Origin: Deltaproteobacteria bacterium
GTDB taxonomy: Bacteria > Desulfobacterota > Desulfobaccia > Desulfobaccales > 0-14-0-80-60-11
Assembly: GCA_023381945.1 (NCBI GenBank)
Contig: JAMCQY010000101.1
Coordinates: forward strand, 1-35,379
Reading direction: 5' to 3'
Length of the DNA: 35,379 nt
Part shown: in pieces, positions 15,718 to 24,062 of the stretch
Layout: every line of letters starts with the position of its first letter
Numbering within the stretch: position 1 is the first letter of the stretch
Notes under the pieces: generated by a model
What the model was told of the DNA's origin: nothing
Databases searched by the model: none
What the model saw: the letters and a program-made list of their open reading frames with translations, nothing else
Translations under genes and position numbers: made by a program

Positions 15718-16854
15718 ATGCTTCGCCGAATTCGCCACATCATGTTTAAAGAATTCATCCAGGTCTGGCGCGACAAAAAGCTGCGCTTTTTTCTCATCGT
15801 GCCGCCCCTGGTGCAGCTTCTCGCTTACGGCTATGTGGTCAACTTCGACATCAAACATGTAGCCGCCGCGGTTTTGGATGAAAGCCGCACCATGGAAAGC
15901 CGCGATCTCCTCAAGCGCTTCCGTTCCACCGACTGGTTTGACGTAAAATATTATCTCCATAATCAGAAAGAGCTGCTGGACCTCATTGATCACGGTGAAA
16001 TCACCATGGCCGTCTGGGTGCAATGGGACTTCGCCAAACAACTCAGGCAGGGGAAATCGGGCAAAGTCCAGGTTATCGTGGACGCCACCGACTCAAACGC
16101 CGCCCTTATCGTCAGCCGCTACGCCAGCACCGTCATTGGAGACTATTCCCAGGAACAGCTCCAGGCTCGCTTCCAGCAAAAGGGGACGGCCTGGACCGGC
16201 AACCTGAGCACCCCGCTGCGGGTGGAACAGCGGGCCTGGTTTAATCCCAACCTGATTTCCCGTTATTCCATGGTGCCCGGGGTCATCGCCATGGTGGTGC
16301 TGCTGCTGTCCCTGATGCTCACGGCCCTGGCGGTGGTGCGGGAAAAGGAGATCGGCACCATGGAGCAGATCCTGGTGACCCCCATCCGGCCCATCGAACT
16401 GATGCTGGGCAAGACTATTCCCTTTGTCCTGATTTCCCTGGGAGAAGTCATATTGGTGACCATGGTGGGAATATTTTGGTTCGAAGTGCCCTTTAAGGGC
16501 CACATCGTGGTGCTGCTCCTGGGAACTGTGGCCTTTCTGTTTAATTCTGTAGGCCTTGGCCTGCTTATATCTACCATCTCTTCTACTCAACAACAGGCCA
16601 TGATGGCCGGGAATCTCTTCCTGACCCCGGCCATCCTGTTGTCTGGCCTGATCTTTCCCATCGCCAACATGCCGGCGTTTTTCCAATACCTCACCCTGCT
16701 CAATCCCCTGAGATATTTCGTCGTCGTGACCCAGGGCATCTTTCTCAAGGGCGCGGGAGTAGCCCTGCTTTGGAAGGAAATGGTCGCCATGACCGTCCTG
16801 GGCCTGATCATGCTGACCCTGGCGGTGCTGCGCTTCAAGAAGCATGTGGCATAA
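15718..16854 (+). CDS. ABC-2 type permease, YbhR-like
   Basis: 378-aa membrane component, homologous to the permease at 14105 along its length (shared pattern: FKEFIQVWRDKKLRFFLIVPP, YGYVVNFDIKHVA, then TMEQILVTPIRPIELMLGKTIPF). It has one N-terminal and five C-terminal helices with an intervening extracytoplasmic domain, and ends in the basic RFKKHVA. With its paralogue it would form the heterodimeric membrane channel. In E. coli the equivalent genes are adjacent; here a four-helix-bundle gene separates them. No terminator hairpin was seen; the convergent hypE gene ends 123 bases downstream. Confidence 0.92.
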   Translation: MLRRIRHIMFKEFIQVWRDKKLRFFLIVPPLVQLLAYGYVVNFDIKHVAAAVLDESRTMESRDLLKRFRSTDWFDVKYYLHNQKELLDLIDHGEITMAVWVQWDFAKQLRQGKSGKVQVIVDATDSNAALIVSRYASTVIGDYSQEQLQARFQQKGTAWTGNLSTPLRVEQRAWFNPNLISRYSMVPGVIAMVVLLLSLMLTALAVVREKEIGTMEQILVTPIRPIELMLGKTIPFVLISLGEVILVTMVGIFWFEVPFKGHIVVLLLGTVAFLFNSVGLGLLISTISSTQQQAMMAGNLFLTPAILLSGLIFPIANMPAFFQYLTLLNPLRYFVVVTQGIFLKGAGVALLWKEMVAMTVLGLIMLTLAVLRFKKHVA

Positions 16855-16977
16855 GAAAAAATAAAATTGATCTAGATTTTGACATTGAAATTACGATGCT
16901 TCCTTAGTAATCGCTTTTATATCATATGGTTATTAGATACAATCATTAAGATTTCCCGCCATTCCTTTCGATTTTCT

Positions 16978-17979
16978 CTAACAAATCCGCGGCAACAGGT
17001 CGCCGGCAGGGGGATCGAGGATGCGGCTGGTGCCGATGCTGGTGCGCACGGAAACCCGGCCGGCCGGTTTATCCTTTACTTCACCGATAATCCGGGCCTC
17101 GCTGCCGTAGCGGCTTTCTTGAATGAGGCTCAGGGCTCGGGAGGCATCCTCCGGCGCCACGATGATCAGCATCTTGCCTTCGTTGGCCACCTTGAAGACG
17201 TCCAGTCCCAGGGCTTCGCAGGCCGCGGCCACCGCCGGCTTGACCGGAATCAGGATCTCGGAGATTTCCATGGAGACCTGCGATTGCCGGGCGATTTCGT
17301 TGAGGGACCCGGCAATGCCCCCGCGGGTGGGGTCCCGCATCGCATGTATGGCGCAGCCGGCCTCCAGTAGTTTCAGGACGATGCCGCTCAAAGGCGCGGC
17401 GTCGCTGGCAATGGCCTCGCCGCCTTCCAAAAGCTTCTCCCGGGCCAGCATCACGGCGGTGCCATGGTCACCCACTGAGCCGGTGAGGATGATCTGATCG
17501 CCCGGAACCGCGGCGCGGCCTGAAACCCCGGGGCGCAGGACCAGCCCCACACCGGCGGTGGTGATGAAGACCTTGTCCGCTGAGCCCCGCGGCACCACCT
17601 TGGTGTCGCCGGTGGCGATATCGACGCCGCATTCGCTGGCAGTCCGTTGCATGGACGCGGCGATTTTCTGCAAGGTGTCGATTTCCAAGCCCTCTTCCAG
17701 GATGAAGGAGGCGGACAGGGCCAGGGGGCGGGCCGCGGCGGTGAGCAGGTCGTTCACCGTGCCCGCCACCGCCAGGCGGCCGATGTCGCCGCCGGGGAAA
17801 AAGAGCGGGTCCACCACAAAGGAATCGGTGGTGAAGGCCAGCCGGTGTGACCCGAGGTTTAGTGTGGCGCTGTCGTCACCGGTGAAGCTTTCTGAGCCGT
17901 AGCGGGATAGGAAGACCTGCTCGATGAGCGTGGTCATTTCTTTGCCGCCGGCGCCGTGGCTTAAAAGAATGTGTTTCAT
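16978..17979 (-). CDS. hypE: Hydrogenase maturation protein HypE
   Basis: 333-aa AIR-synthase-like ATPase that dehydrates the C-terminal S-carboxamide cysteine to a thiocyanate, providing cyanide ligands for NiFe-hydrogenases. It begins with LSHGAGGKEM, carries FTTDSFVVDPLFFPGGDIG and the glycine-rich DPTRGGIAGSLNEIA motif, and ends in PRIC, the essential terminal cysteine. The last feature distinguishes it from SelD and PurM. An inverted repeat TATCCT-TATC-AGGATA (17985-18000) overlaps its ribosome-binding region. hypE is separated from hypD by a gene on the opposite strand. Confidence 0.96.
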   Translation of the reverse strand: MKHILLSHGAGGKEMTTLIEQVFLSRYGSESFTGDDSATLNLGSHRLAFTTDSFVVDPLFFPGGDIGRLAVAGTVNDLLTAAARPLALSASFILEEGLEIDTLQKIAASMQRTASECGVDIATGDTKVVPRGSADKVFITTAGVGLVLRPGVSGRAAVPGDQIILTGSVGDHGTAVMLAREKLLEGGEAIASDAAPLSGIVLKLLEAGCAIHAMRDPTRGGIAGSLNEIARQSQVSMEISEILIPVKPAVAAACEALGLDVFKVANEGKMLIIVAPEDASRALSLIQESRYGSEARIIGEVKDKPAGRVSVRTSIGTSRILDPPAGDLLPRIC

Positions 17980-17984
17980 GGCAA

Positions 17985-18000
17985 TATCCTTATCAGGATA
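17985..18000. promoter_or_regulatory. Small palindrome covering the hypE ribosome-binding site
   Basis: Six-base arms TATCCT and AGGATA around TATC. On the hypE strand the downstream arm contains AAGGAT, the probable Shine-Dalgarno, seven bases from the ATG. It could be an operator or an RNA hairpin that masks the site; both are inference. Confidence 0.35.
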
Positions 18001-18141
18001 GGGAAGTGCAGGCCAGATTATTATTCAAATGGTTGTTCTGGTTGACCCTCTGACTGAGGCGCCATCATTAAGCTCCTAACCAGGAAAGGACTGTGGTATA
18101 GTAGCCTGAGAACTCTCCCTTGATCTCACAGGCGAAGCCGC

Positions 18142-19377
18142 ATGAGTTGGCACGAAGGTGAACGAGCGACGGTGATCAGCGGCATCATTTGCGCCGCGCT
18201 GTCGCTGTTGTTTTTCTGGGCGGCGGGGTTGGCAGTCATGGATTTTTCCACCCCGAGATCAGCTACCGGCCTGCCGCTGGCCCCGGACTTTTCCAATTAT
18301 TGGGCCGCGTCCAAGCTGGCTCTTTCCGGCAAAGCGGCACTGGCTTATAATATCAATGAGCTGCACGAAGTGGAACAGCAGTTTTTTGGAACCCATCATT
18401 ATTATGGCTGCGGCTGGTATTATCCGCCCTTTGCGTTGTTTTGGGCTCTGCCTCTGGGGCTCATGCCTTATGTTACTTCCCTGCTTGTCTGGACAATCGT
18501 GCCGCTGATCATTTTTGCGCTGGTATTCCGGCGCATTAGCCATCATCCTATCTCATTTATACTATTCTTGTCTTTTCCGGGAACTCTTATTAATATTCTA
18601 TTCGGTCAAAACGGCTTTCTTTCCGGATTGCTGTTAGGAGGAGGATTGTTGCTCCTGGACCAGTCGCCGGTTTTGGCTGGATGTCTCTTTGGGCTGTTGT
18701 GCTATAAGCCGCCGTTAGCAGCCTTGATTATGGTTGCTTTAATTTTTGGACGTTATTGGAAAACCTTAATTTCAGCACTTGTCACTTTATTATTACTGTC
18801 CACGGCAAGTTTAATAGTGTTTGGCTATCGGGTGTGGATTGAATATTTCCATGTACAATCCGTCCCTATGCGGCTTTTGGAATTGGGAGGGGCTGATTGG
18901 AGCATCATGACCTCTGTTTTTGCCGCCGTGCGTTCCGCCGGCTTGGGCATCCAGGCCGCTTATCTGATCCAGGGATTGGTAATGCTGGCGGTCCTGGCCG
19001 CGGTGGCCTGGGTCTGGCGCAGGCGGCTTTCCCTGCCCAACCGGGGAGCAGTCCTGGTCTTGGGAACTTTCCTTTTTACTCCTTATGCCTTTGTTTATGA
19101 CCTCGCCTTGTTAATCCTGCCTTTGGGCTGGCTCTGGGAAGAAGGCCGCCGGTGCGGCAGACTGCCTGGAGAACTGCTGCTTCTCTGGTTCGGCTGGCTT
19201 ATGCCTTACGCCGCGATGATTTTGTGGAATAGGATAAATATCTTTGACGGAAAATTCCAGCTTGCCCCGATCATTCTGTTGATGCTTTTTCTGCTCTCTC
19301 TGGCTAGGGCGCGAATTGCCCTGAAGCAAGAGCCGAGTGATCCTCAAAAGCTCACCTCCTTGGCTTGGCCGTCCTGA
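18142..19377 (+). CDS. GT87-type membrane glycosyltransferase (DUF2029)
   Basis: 411-aa polytopic membrane protein with about ten hydrophobic helices. The family start DFSNYWAASKLALSGKAALAYN and the loop GWYYPPFALFWALPLGLMPY are characteristic of DUF2029/GT87 enzymes, which transfer sugars, typically mannose, from polyprenyl-phosphate donors to cell-envelope glycans or lipids. The acidic residue of the first loop (Asp in DFSNYW) would be catalytic. It is transcribed against the surrounding hyp genes and splits hypD from hypE. A TATAGT-like -10 lies near 18097 but no convincing -35. Acceptor and donor are not predictable. Confidence 0.88.
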   Translation: MSWHEGERATVISGIICAALSLLFFWAAGLAVMDFSTPRSATGLPLAPDFSNYWAASKLALSGKAALAYNINELHEVEQQFFGTHHYYGCGWYYPPFALFWALPLGLMPYVTSLLVWTIVPLIIFALVFRRISHHPISFILFLSFPGTLINILFGQNGFLSGLLLGGGLLLLDQSPVLAGCLFGLLCYKPPLAALIMVALIFGRYWKTLISALVTLLLLSTASLIVFGYRVWIEYFHVQSVPMRLLELGGADWSIMTSVFAAVRSAGLGIQAAYLIQGLVMLAVLAAVAWVWRRRLSLPNRGAVLVLGTFLFTPYAFVYDLALLILPLGWLWEEGRRCGRLPGELLLLWFGWLMPYAAMILWNRINIFDGKFQLAPIILLMLFLLSLARARIALKQEPSDPQKLTSLAWPS

Positions 19378-19387
19378 AAATTACCAT

Positions 19388-20473
19388 TCAACCATCATAC
19401 CGGTAAGCTGCGGCGCAGGCGCCCTCAGAAGAGACCATGCAGGGACCGATGGGCTGCATTGGCGTACAGGCTTTATGAAACAGGGGGCACTGCCTGGGGC
19501 GCAGCACGCCGCGCAGCACTTCGCCGCAACGGCAGGGGGAGGGTGCGGCCGGGGTTAATTGTTCCCAAACCTGGGGAAATCTGCTGCGGGCGTCATAACG
19601 GGCGAAACGGTTACTAATTTTGACGCCGCTGCCGGGGATGACTCCCAGGCCGCGCCACTCGGCGTCGCAGGCCTCAAAAACCTCGGCCAGGAGGGCCTGG
19701 GCCCGGGGGTTGGGCTGCACCTTAACCGCCCGGGTATAGACGTTATCCACCCGGGCCTGGCCCTCGAGCATCTGGCGCAGGATCGATTCAATACCCAACA
19801 GCATATCCAGCGGCTCAAAGCCGGTGACGGCGCAGGGTATGCGGAATTCCCGGGGGATGAAATCGTAAGCCGCGGCGCCGATGATGGTGGTGACATGTCC
19901 GGGACAAAGCAGGCCCGAGACCCGGACCTCGCCGCTGGCCAGCAAGGCCCGCAAGGCGGCGGGCATGGTCTTGTGGACGCAGAGAACCGAAAAATTCTCC
20001 ACCTGCTGCTCGGATGCCAGGCGGATGGCCATGGCGATGGCGGGCATGGTGGTTTCAAAACCCACCCCGAAGAAGACTACCTGACTGCCAGGCTCCTGGC
20101 GGGCTAATTCCACCGCATCCAGGGGAGAATAGACCACCCGGACCGCGGCGCCCTCGGCCCGCCGGCGCTCCAGGGAAGTATTACTGCCCGGGACGCGGAG
20201 CATATCGCCGAAAGAGGTGAGAATCACTCCGGGCTCGCTGCCCAGGGCCAGAAAGGCATCGATATCGGTTTGGGCGGTGACGCACACCGGACAGCCGGGG
20301 CCGGAAATGAGCTCGACCTGCTCCGGCAGCAGGGACTTTAAACCGAAGCGGGCGGCCGCCATGGTGTGGGTGCCGCAGACCTCCATGATGGTGGCCGGCC
20401 GGGCCAATCTCGCCATGCGGCGGACGATCTCCTGCACCAGGTCCTGGTCGCGAAATTCGTCAATATACTTCAT
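19388..20473 (-). CDS. hypD: Hydrogenase maturation protein HypD
   Basis: 361-aa iron-sulfur protein that with HypC holds the Fe(CN)2CO precursor of NiFe-hydrogenase. The conserved motifs are present in order: EVCGTHTMAAARFGL (about 31-45), SGPGCPVCVTAQ (about 58-69), GFETTMPAIAMA, CVHKTMPAA, LCPGHVTTIIG, and the C-terminal cysteine cluster CRCGEVLRG...QCPLFHKAC that binds the 4Fe-4S cluster. The start overlaps hypC by 14 bases, so expression is coupled. Its 3' end is convergent with the GT87 gene, 10 bases apart. Confidence 0.97.
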   Translation of the reverse strand: MKYIDEFRDQDLVQEIVRRMARLARPATIMEVCGTHTMAAARFGLKSLLPEQVELISGPGCPVCVTAQTDIDAFLALGSEPGVILTSFGDMLRVPGSNTSLERRRAEGAAVRVVYSPLDAVELARQEPGSQVVFFGVGFETTMPAIAMAIRLASEQQVENFSVLCVHKTMPAALRALLASGEVRVSGLLCPGHVTTIIGAAAYDFIPREFRIPCAVTGFEPLDMLLGIESILRQMLEGQARVDNVYTRAVKVQPNPRAQALLAEVFEACDAEWRGLGVIPGSGVKISNRFARYDARSRFPQVWEQLTPAAPSPCRCGEVLRGVLRPRQCPLFHKACTPMQPIGPCMVSSEGACAAAYRYDG

Positions 20474-20681
20474 CGGCCAATTCCCGGAGCAGAGTCAGAG
20501 TCTCCTGGGCGTAGTCCGGATCCACCCGGGCGATGGCCAGACCGGCGTGAATCAAGATGTAGTCGCCCAGAACGACTTCAGGCAGCAGGTCCAGACGGAC
20601 TTGCCGCTTGACGCCGTCCACTTCGGCGACGCCGGCGGCGCCGTCGATCTCGATGAGGCGCATAGGTATGGCGAGACACAT
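20460..20681 (-). CDS. hypC: Hydrogenase assembly chaperone HypC/HybG
   Basis: 73-aa chaperone. It starts MCLAIPMRL, giving the essential Cys2 that binds the Fe(CN)2CO unit and the hydrogenase large subunit precursor, followed by the OB-fold-like VDGVKRQVRLDLLPEVVLGDYILIHAGLAI and a C-terminal helix. AGGAAAT lies upstream at good spacing. It overlaps hypD and follows hypF by 67 bases, so hypF-hypC-hypD form one minus-strand unit. No hydrogenase structural genes, hypA or hypB are in this window. Confidence 0.97.
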   Translation of the reverse strand: MCLAIPMRLIEIDGAAGVAEVDGVKRQVRLDLLPEVVLGDYILIHAGLAIARVDPDYAQETLTLLRELADEVY

Positions 20682-20748
20682 GGAGATTTCCTAAGGTTTA
20701 GTTTATCCGAGGATAGCTGTTAAAGGTTTCCGATCTGCTGCCTTAATC

Positions 20749-23100
20749 TTAACGCTTACCATCTTTTTCTGCAATTAGCCGCGCCGCGGCCACGGCCACC
20801 TGGCCCAGGGCGATGCAGCCGTCGTTGGGCGGGGTCAGCCTGTGGGTCAGCACTTGAAAATCCCGTTTTTTTAGCGAGTCGATCAAACGGCTCAGGAGCA
20901 GGACATTCTGGAAGACGCCGCCGGATAGGGCCACCAGGTCGAGGCCGGTTTGCTCCCGCACCGATTCGCAGGCATTGGTGAGCAGGCGTACCATGGAATT
21001 ATGGAAGCGGCCGGCAATCTTGCCGGGCGCGACACCATGGCGATACTCCTCAACCACCTGGCGGAAGATAGACAAGGTGTCCAGACTGAGCGCGTCGCCT
21101 TCCCGTCGAATATGGGCGGGATAAAAACCCGTTTCCTCCGGGTCGGCCGCCATTTCCAGTTCAATGGCCGGCTGGCCCTCGTAGGTGCGCTGGCGGCAGA
21201 TGTTCAGCACTGCGGCCACAGCATCAAAAAGGCGGCCAGCGCTGGTGGTTTGAGGCGAATTGATCTTTGATTCCAATTGCCGGTGAAGAATGCGGCCTTC
21301 CAGGGGCAGAAAGCCCAGACCCAATTCCTGGGCCAGTGTGGCGAAATTTTCTCCAAAAACCTGATAAAGATAGGTCACCGCCATGCGGCGGGGGTCCCGC
21401 ACCGCGGCTTCGCCCCCGGGAAGCGGGACCGGGGCCAGGCGCCCGGCCCGTTCAAAGCTCGCCAGATCGGCCACCAGGATTTCCCCGCCCCAAATGGCGC
21501 CGTCCAGGCCGTAGCCGGTGCCGTCCAAGGCCAATCCGATGCATTTATCCAGGCAGCGGTTCTCGGCCAGACAGGCGGCTATATGGGCATGATGGTGCTG
21601 GATGCCCAGCAGACGGACCTCCTTCAGCCCCTGGGCATAATGGCTGCTCATATAGAGAGGGTGCAAATCGTGGGCCGCCACCTCCGGCTCCTTGCGGCAC
21701 AGGGCCTTGAAATGGCTGATGGCCCGGCTGTAAAAGTCGAAGGTCTCCACTGTATCCAGGTCGCCGATGTGTTGACTGAGGATGGCGGTGTGGTCCCAGG
21801 CCAGGCAAAAGGTGTTTTTCTGCTCGCCGCCCACTCCCAGGATGGGTAAAGTCGTTTTTAAGGGCAGGTAAATGGGGCCGGGCACGAAGCCCCGGGCCCG
21901 GCGCAGAGGAATGGTGGGGCAGGCGTCCCTGCCTGCCGATTTACCCGGCGGCATCGGCCGCACCACCGAATCATCACAGGGGACTTGGATGTCCCGGTTG
22001 TGGAGCAGAAAGGCGTCCGCCAGGGCGGACAATTTGGTCCGGGCTGCTTCATTGGTATAGGCCAGGGGTTCTTCACTGAGATTGCCGCTGGTCATCACCA
22101 GGGCCGAAGGGCTTAGCTTTAGGAGCAGCAGGTGCAAGGGCGTATAGGGCAGCAGCAGGCCCACGTACCGGTGACCCGGAGCGACCTGAGGTGAAAGCGG
22201 ACAATCCCGCCGTTTTTTGGCCAGGACGATGGGCCGTTCCCGGGACAGCAGGAGCCGGCGCTCCGCCTCCCCAAGGCGGCAGAGCTTTGCGGCTTCGGCC
22301 AGGTCCCGGACCATGACCGCGAAAGGTTTGGCCACCCGCCCCTTGCGTCGGCGCAAGGCCGCCACCGCCCCATCCTGGCGGGCGTCCGCGGCCAGATGAA
22401 AGCCCCCCAATCCTTTGACGGCCACGATCCTGCCGTCTTTGAGCAGTCTGGCCGCAGCCTCCAGGGCGCCTTCAGTTACTGGTTCCCGTCCCGGTTCCTC
22501 CAGCCAGACGCGGGGGCCGCAGACCGGACAGGCAGTGGGTTCGGCATGAAAGCGCCGGTCTTCCGGGTTCTCATATTCAGCCCGGCAGGCGTCGCACATG
22601 GAAAAGACCGACATGGTGGTGTGGCTGCGGTCGTAAGGAACCGTCTGGATAATCGTGAAGCGGGGCCCGCAATCGGTGCAATTGGTAAAGGGGTAGAGAT
22701 AGCGGCGGTCGGCTTCTTCCAGGACCTCGGCAAAGCAGGCCTCGCAAGTGGAAACGTCGGCGGGAATCAGGGCTTCGGTGGCCGCCTGCCGCCGGCTCTC
22801 CAAAATGACAAAGCCCGAGTGCCCGTAAGGTTCGGCTTCCTGAGCCACCACGGCATCCACCCGGGCCAGGTCCGGGGCCTGGCTGGCCAGCTCCTGGACA
22901 AATTCCTCCAGGGAGCGGCGCGGCCCTTCCACCTCGATTTCCACACAGGTGGAGGTGTTGCAGACCCAGCCGGCCAGGTGGTGGACCTTGGCCAGCCGAT
23001 AGATGAAAGGCCGGAAGCCGACGCCTTGCACCACGCCGGTGACCTGCAGTCTTTTTCGGGAGACGGCTTCCGGGCCAGACAGCGCTTGGTCAATAGTCAA
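20749..23100 (-). CDS. hypF: Carbamoyltransferase HypF
   Basis: 783-aa multidomain enzyme that carbamoylates the C-terminal cysteine of HypE. Domains in order: acylphosphatase (about 15-105, GVVQGVGFRPFIYRL), two zinc-finger motifs (CEAC...CTDC, about 120-155; CDAC...CPVC, about 170-200), a YrdC-like domain (about 215-400, with VMTSGNLSEEPLAY) and a Kae1-like carbamoyltransferase domain (about 410-770, HHHAHIAACLAE and ALSGGVFQNVLL). The start is probably TTG, as no ATG or GTG is in frame at the expected N-terminus. Between VRPMPPG and LRRARGFVPGPI is an extra stretch (SAGRDACPT) encoded by a palindrome at 21918-21937, which looks like a small repeat inserted in frame. Confidence 0.96.
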   Translation of the reverse strand: MTIDQALSGPEAVSRKRLQVTGVVQGVGFRPFIYRLAKVHHLAGWVCNTSTCVEIEVEGPRRSLEEFVQELASQAPDLARVDAVVAQEAEPYGHSGFVILESRRQAATEALIPADVSTCEACFAEVLEEADRRYLYPFTNCTDCGPRFTIIQTVPYDRSHTTMSVFSMCDACRAEYENPEDRRFHAEPTACPVCGPRVWLEEPGREPVTEGALEAAARLLKDGRIVAVKGLGGFHLAADARQDGAVAALRRRKGRVAKPFAVMVRDLAEAAKLCRLGEAERRLLLSRERPIVLAKKRRDCPLSPQVAPGHRYVGLLLPYTPLHLLLLKLSPSALVMTSGNLSEEPLAYTNEAARTKLSALADAFLLHNRDIQVPCDDSVVRPMPPGKSAGRDACPTIPLRRARGFVPGPIYLPLKTTLPILGVGGEQKNTFCLAWDHTAILSQHIGDLDTVETFDFYSRAISHFKALCRKEPEVAAHDLHPLYMSSHYAQGLKEVRLLGIQHHHAHIAACLAENRCLDKCIGLALDGTGYGLDGAIWGGEILVADLASFERAGRLAPVPLPGGEAAVRDPRRMAVTYLYQVFGENFATLAQELGLGFLPLEGRILHRQLESKINSPQTTSAGRLFDAVAAVLNICRQRTYEGQPAIELEMAADPEETGFYPAHIRREGDALSLDTLSIFRQVVEEYRHGVAPGKIAGRFHNSMVRLLTNACESVREQTGLDLVALSGGVFQNVLLLSRLIDSLKKRDFQVLTHRLTPPNDGCIALGQVAVAAARLIAEKDGKR
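21918..21937. repeat. REP-like palindrome inside the hypF coding sequence
   Basis: GGCAGGC-GTCCCT-GCCTGCC, a seven-bp hairpin in frame within hypF. Its shape and AGGG-containing loop (on the hypF strand) resemble the intergenic hairpins at 9342-9363 and 11558-11577. It encodes AGRDACP, residues not needed in the HypF family at this point. Confidence 0.6.
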
Positions 23101-23420
23101 GGGAACTCGCTTACCATTCCTTTTAACCTGAGCTTGTTCTCGAAGTTATAAATTATAACATATTCAAGGCTAACCTCACGGGAAGAATTCACGGCAAGTT
23201 CGGATCCGGAGAAATAGGCTATCGCGAAGTTTTCAGGAAATCTTTCTCAAGTTAACTGGAAGATCGGCCGATGTTTAGGAAAATTGCAGCGGCAGTTGAA
23301 GGGGTGAGTTTGACAAGGGTTGCGGGATGGCGGAGGTCTCTTCTTATTTTTTCCTTAAGATGACCGGTTCGCCCGGACACCAGACGTTCCTGCGGCGATG
23401 ACCAATCAGGAGGTCCTCTA
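23101..23420. other. 320-bp divergent intergenic region, hypF to signalling cluster
   Basis: No gene. An AT-rich patch (23148-23165) directly upstream of hypF could hold its promoter. A TTGACA at 23309-23314 faces the small ORF at 23421 but has no -10 at normal spacing, and the similar-looking TTGAC...TTGC does not meet the sigma-54 spacing. Confidence 0.4.
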
Positions 23421-23585
23421 ATGTTGCGGCTAATTTCTGACCGGCGGGAGTCTCCTCTGGCCGAGATTATCGAGAAAATTTCCCAACTTCGTTTGCAAAG
23501 GCGGCTGAGTCGGATATTAGCGAACTTTCCCCTGCCGGAGGAACAAGCAAGCAGGAAGCGGTTGAAGAATCAAGAGTCTAACTGA
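23421..23585 (+). CDS. Small hypothetical protein, 54 aa
   Basis: Short reading frame beginning MLRLISDRRESPL and ending in a basic, polar tail. It is preceded by a perfect AGGAGG seven bases before the ATG, which is the main evidence that it is translated. The middle (EIIEKISQLRLQRRLSRIL) is a predicted amphipathic, strongly basic helix. I do not recognise a family. It is the first gene of a run of plus-strand signalling genes, but 478 bases separate it from the next, so a shared transcript is uncertain. Confidence 0.6.
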   Translation: MLRLISDRRESPLAEIIEKISQLRLQRRLSRILANFPLPEEQASRKRLKNQESN

Positions 23586-24062
23586 AAACAGTACCTGAAT
23601 CTGATGGATGGCGGCCTTTATCCCTCAGTCCTGCCGGGATTAGCCGTTAAGGTATCTTTTTCCCCCGCTTTTCTTCCTTTCCCGCGATGCCGAAAAACTA
23701 AGTAAGATTTGAATACCATTGCAATTTCGCCACGCCATTGTTAATATTGCAACAATTGATTAAATCCTCGGTTGCCCCAGCCTTATGGGCTCTCAGAGGT
23801 CCGGTTATTCTGGGCAATTTCTGAAAACGGCCGGTCAATGACCAAAGACAGGTTTTGGTCTGAAGCCCGATCGCTGAAAAAGACACATTGAAGTGAGAAA
23901 ATCGTGTATTATGTTTATGAGGCGTTGTCCCAGTTCAAGAGAGGGACAACCCGAGCGCGGTCTGCTTTCGCTATTAGTCTGCCCAGAAAGCTATTGCCGG
24001 ATAACTTTAAGAAACCTTGATCAGGCCCCAGAGGGTACCGGCACAGGCGGAGGAGAAGGTTT
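23586..24062. other. 477-bp intergenic leader with one strong hairpin
   Basis: No convincing gene; the short open frames on both strands look random. The region is AT-rich in its first half. A perfect eight-bp stem (GTTGTCCC 23924-23931, GGGACAAC 23943-23950) with an 11-base loop lies about 110 bases before the response regulator gene, probably in its 5' leader. No T-run follows, so it is not an intrinsic terminator. Confidence 0.45.

Noticed and set aside
16978..17979. selD (selenophosphate synthetase), tempting because of the Sec protein
   Set aside because: The protein ends in PRIC and lacks the SelD N-terminal Cys/Sec-containing GCxxK motif; it is HypE, and hypCDF are neighbours.
23309..23330. 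Sigma-54 promoter upstream of the small ORF
   Set aside because: GA replaces GG at the -24 element and the spacing to TTGC is one base short.
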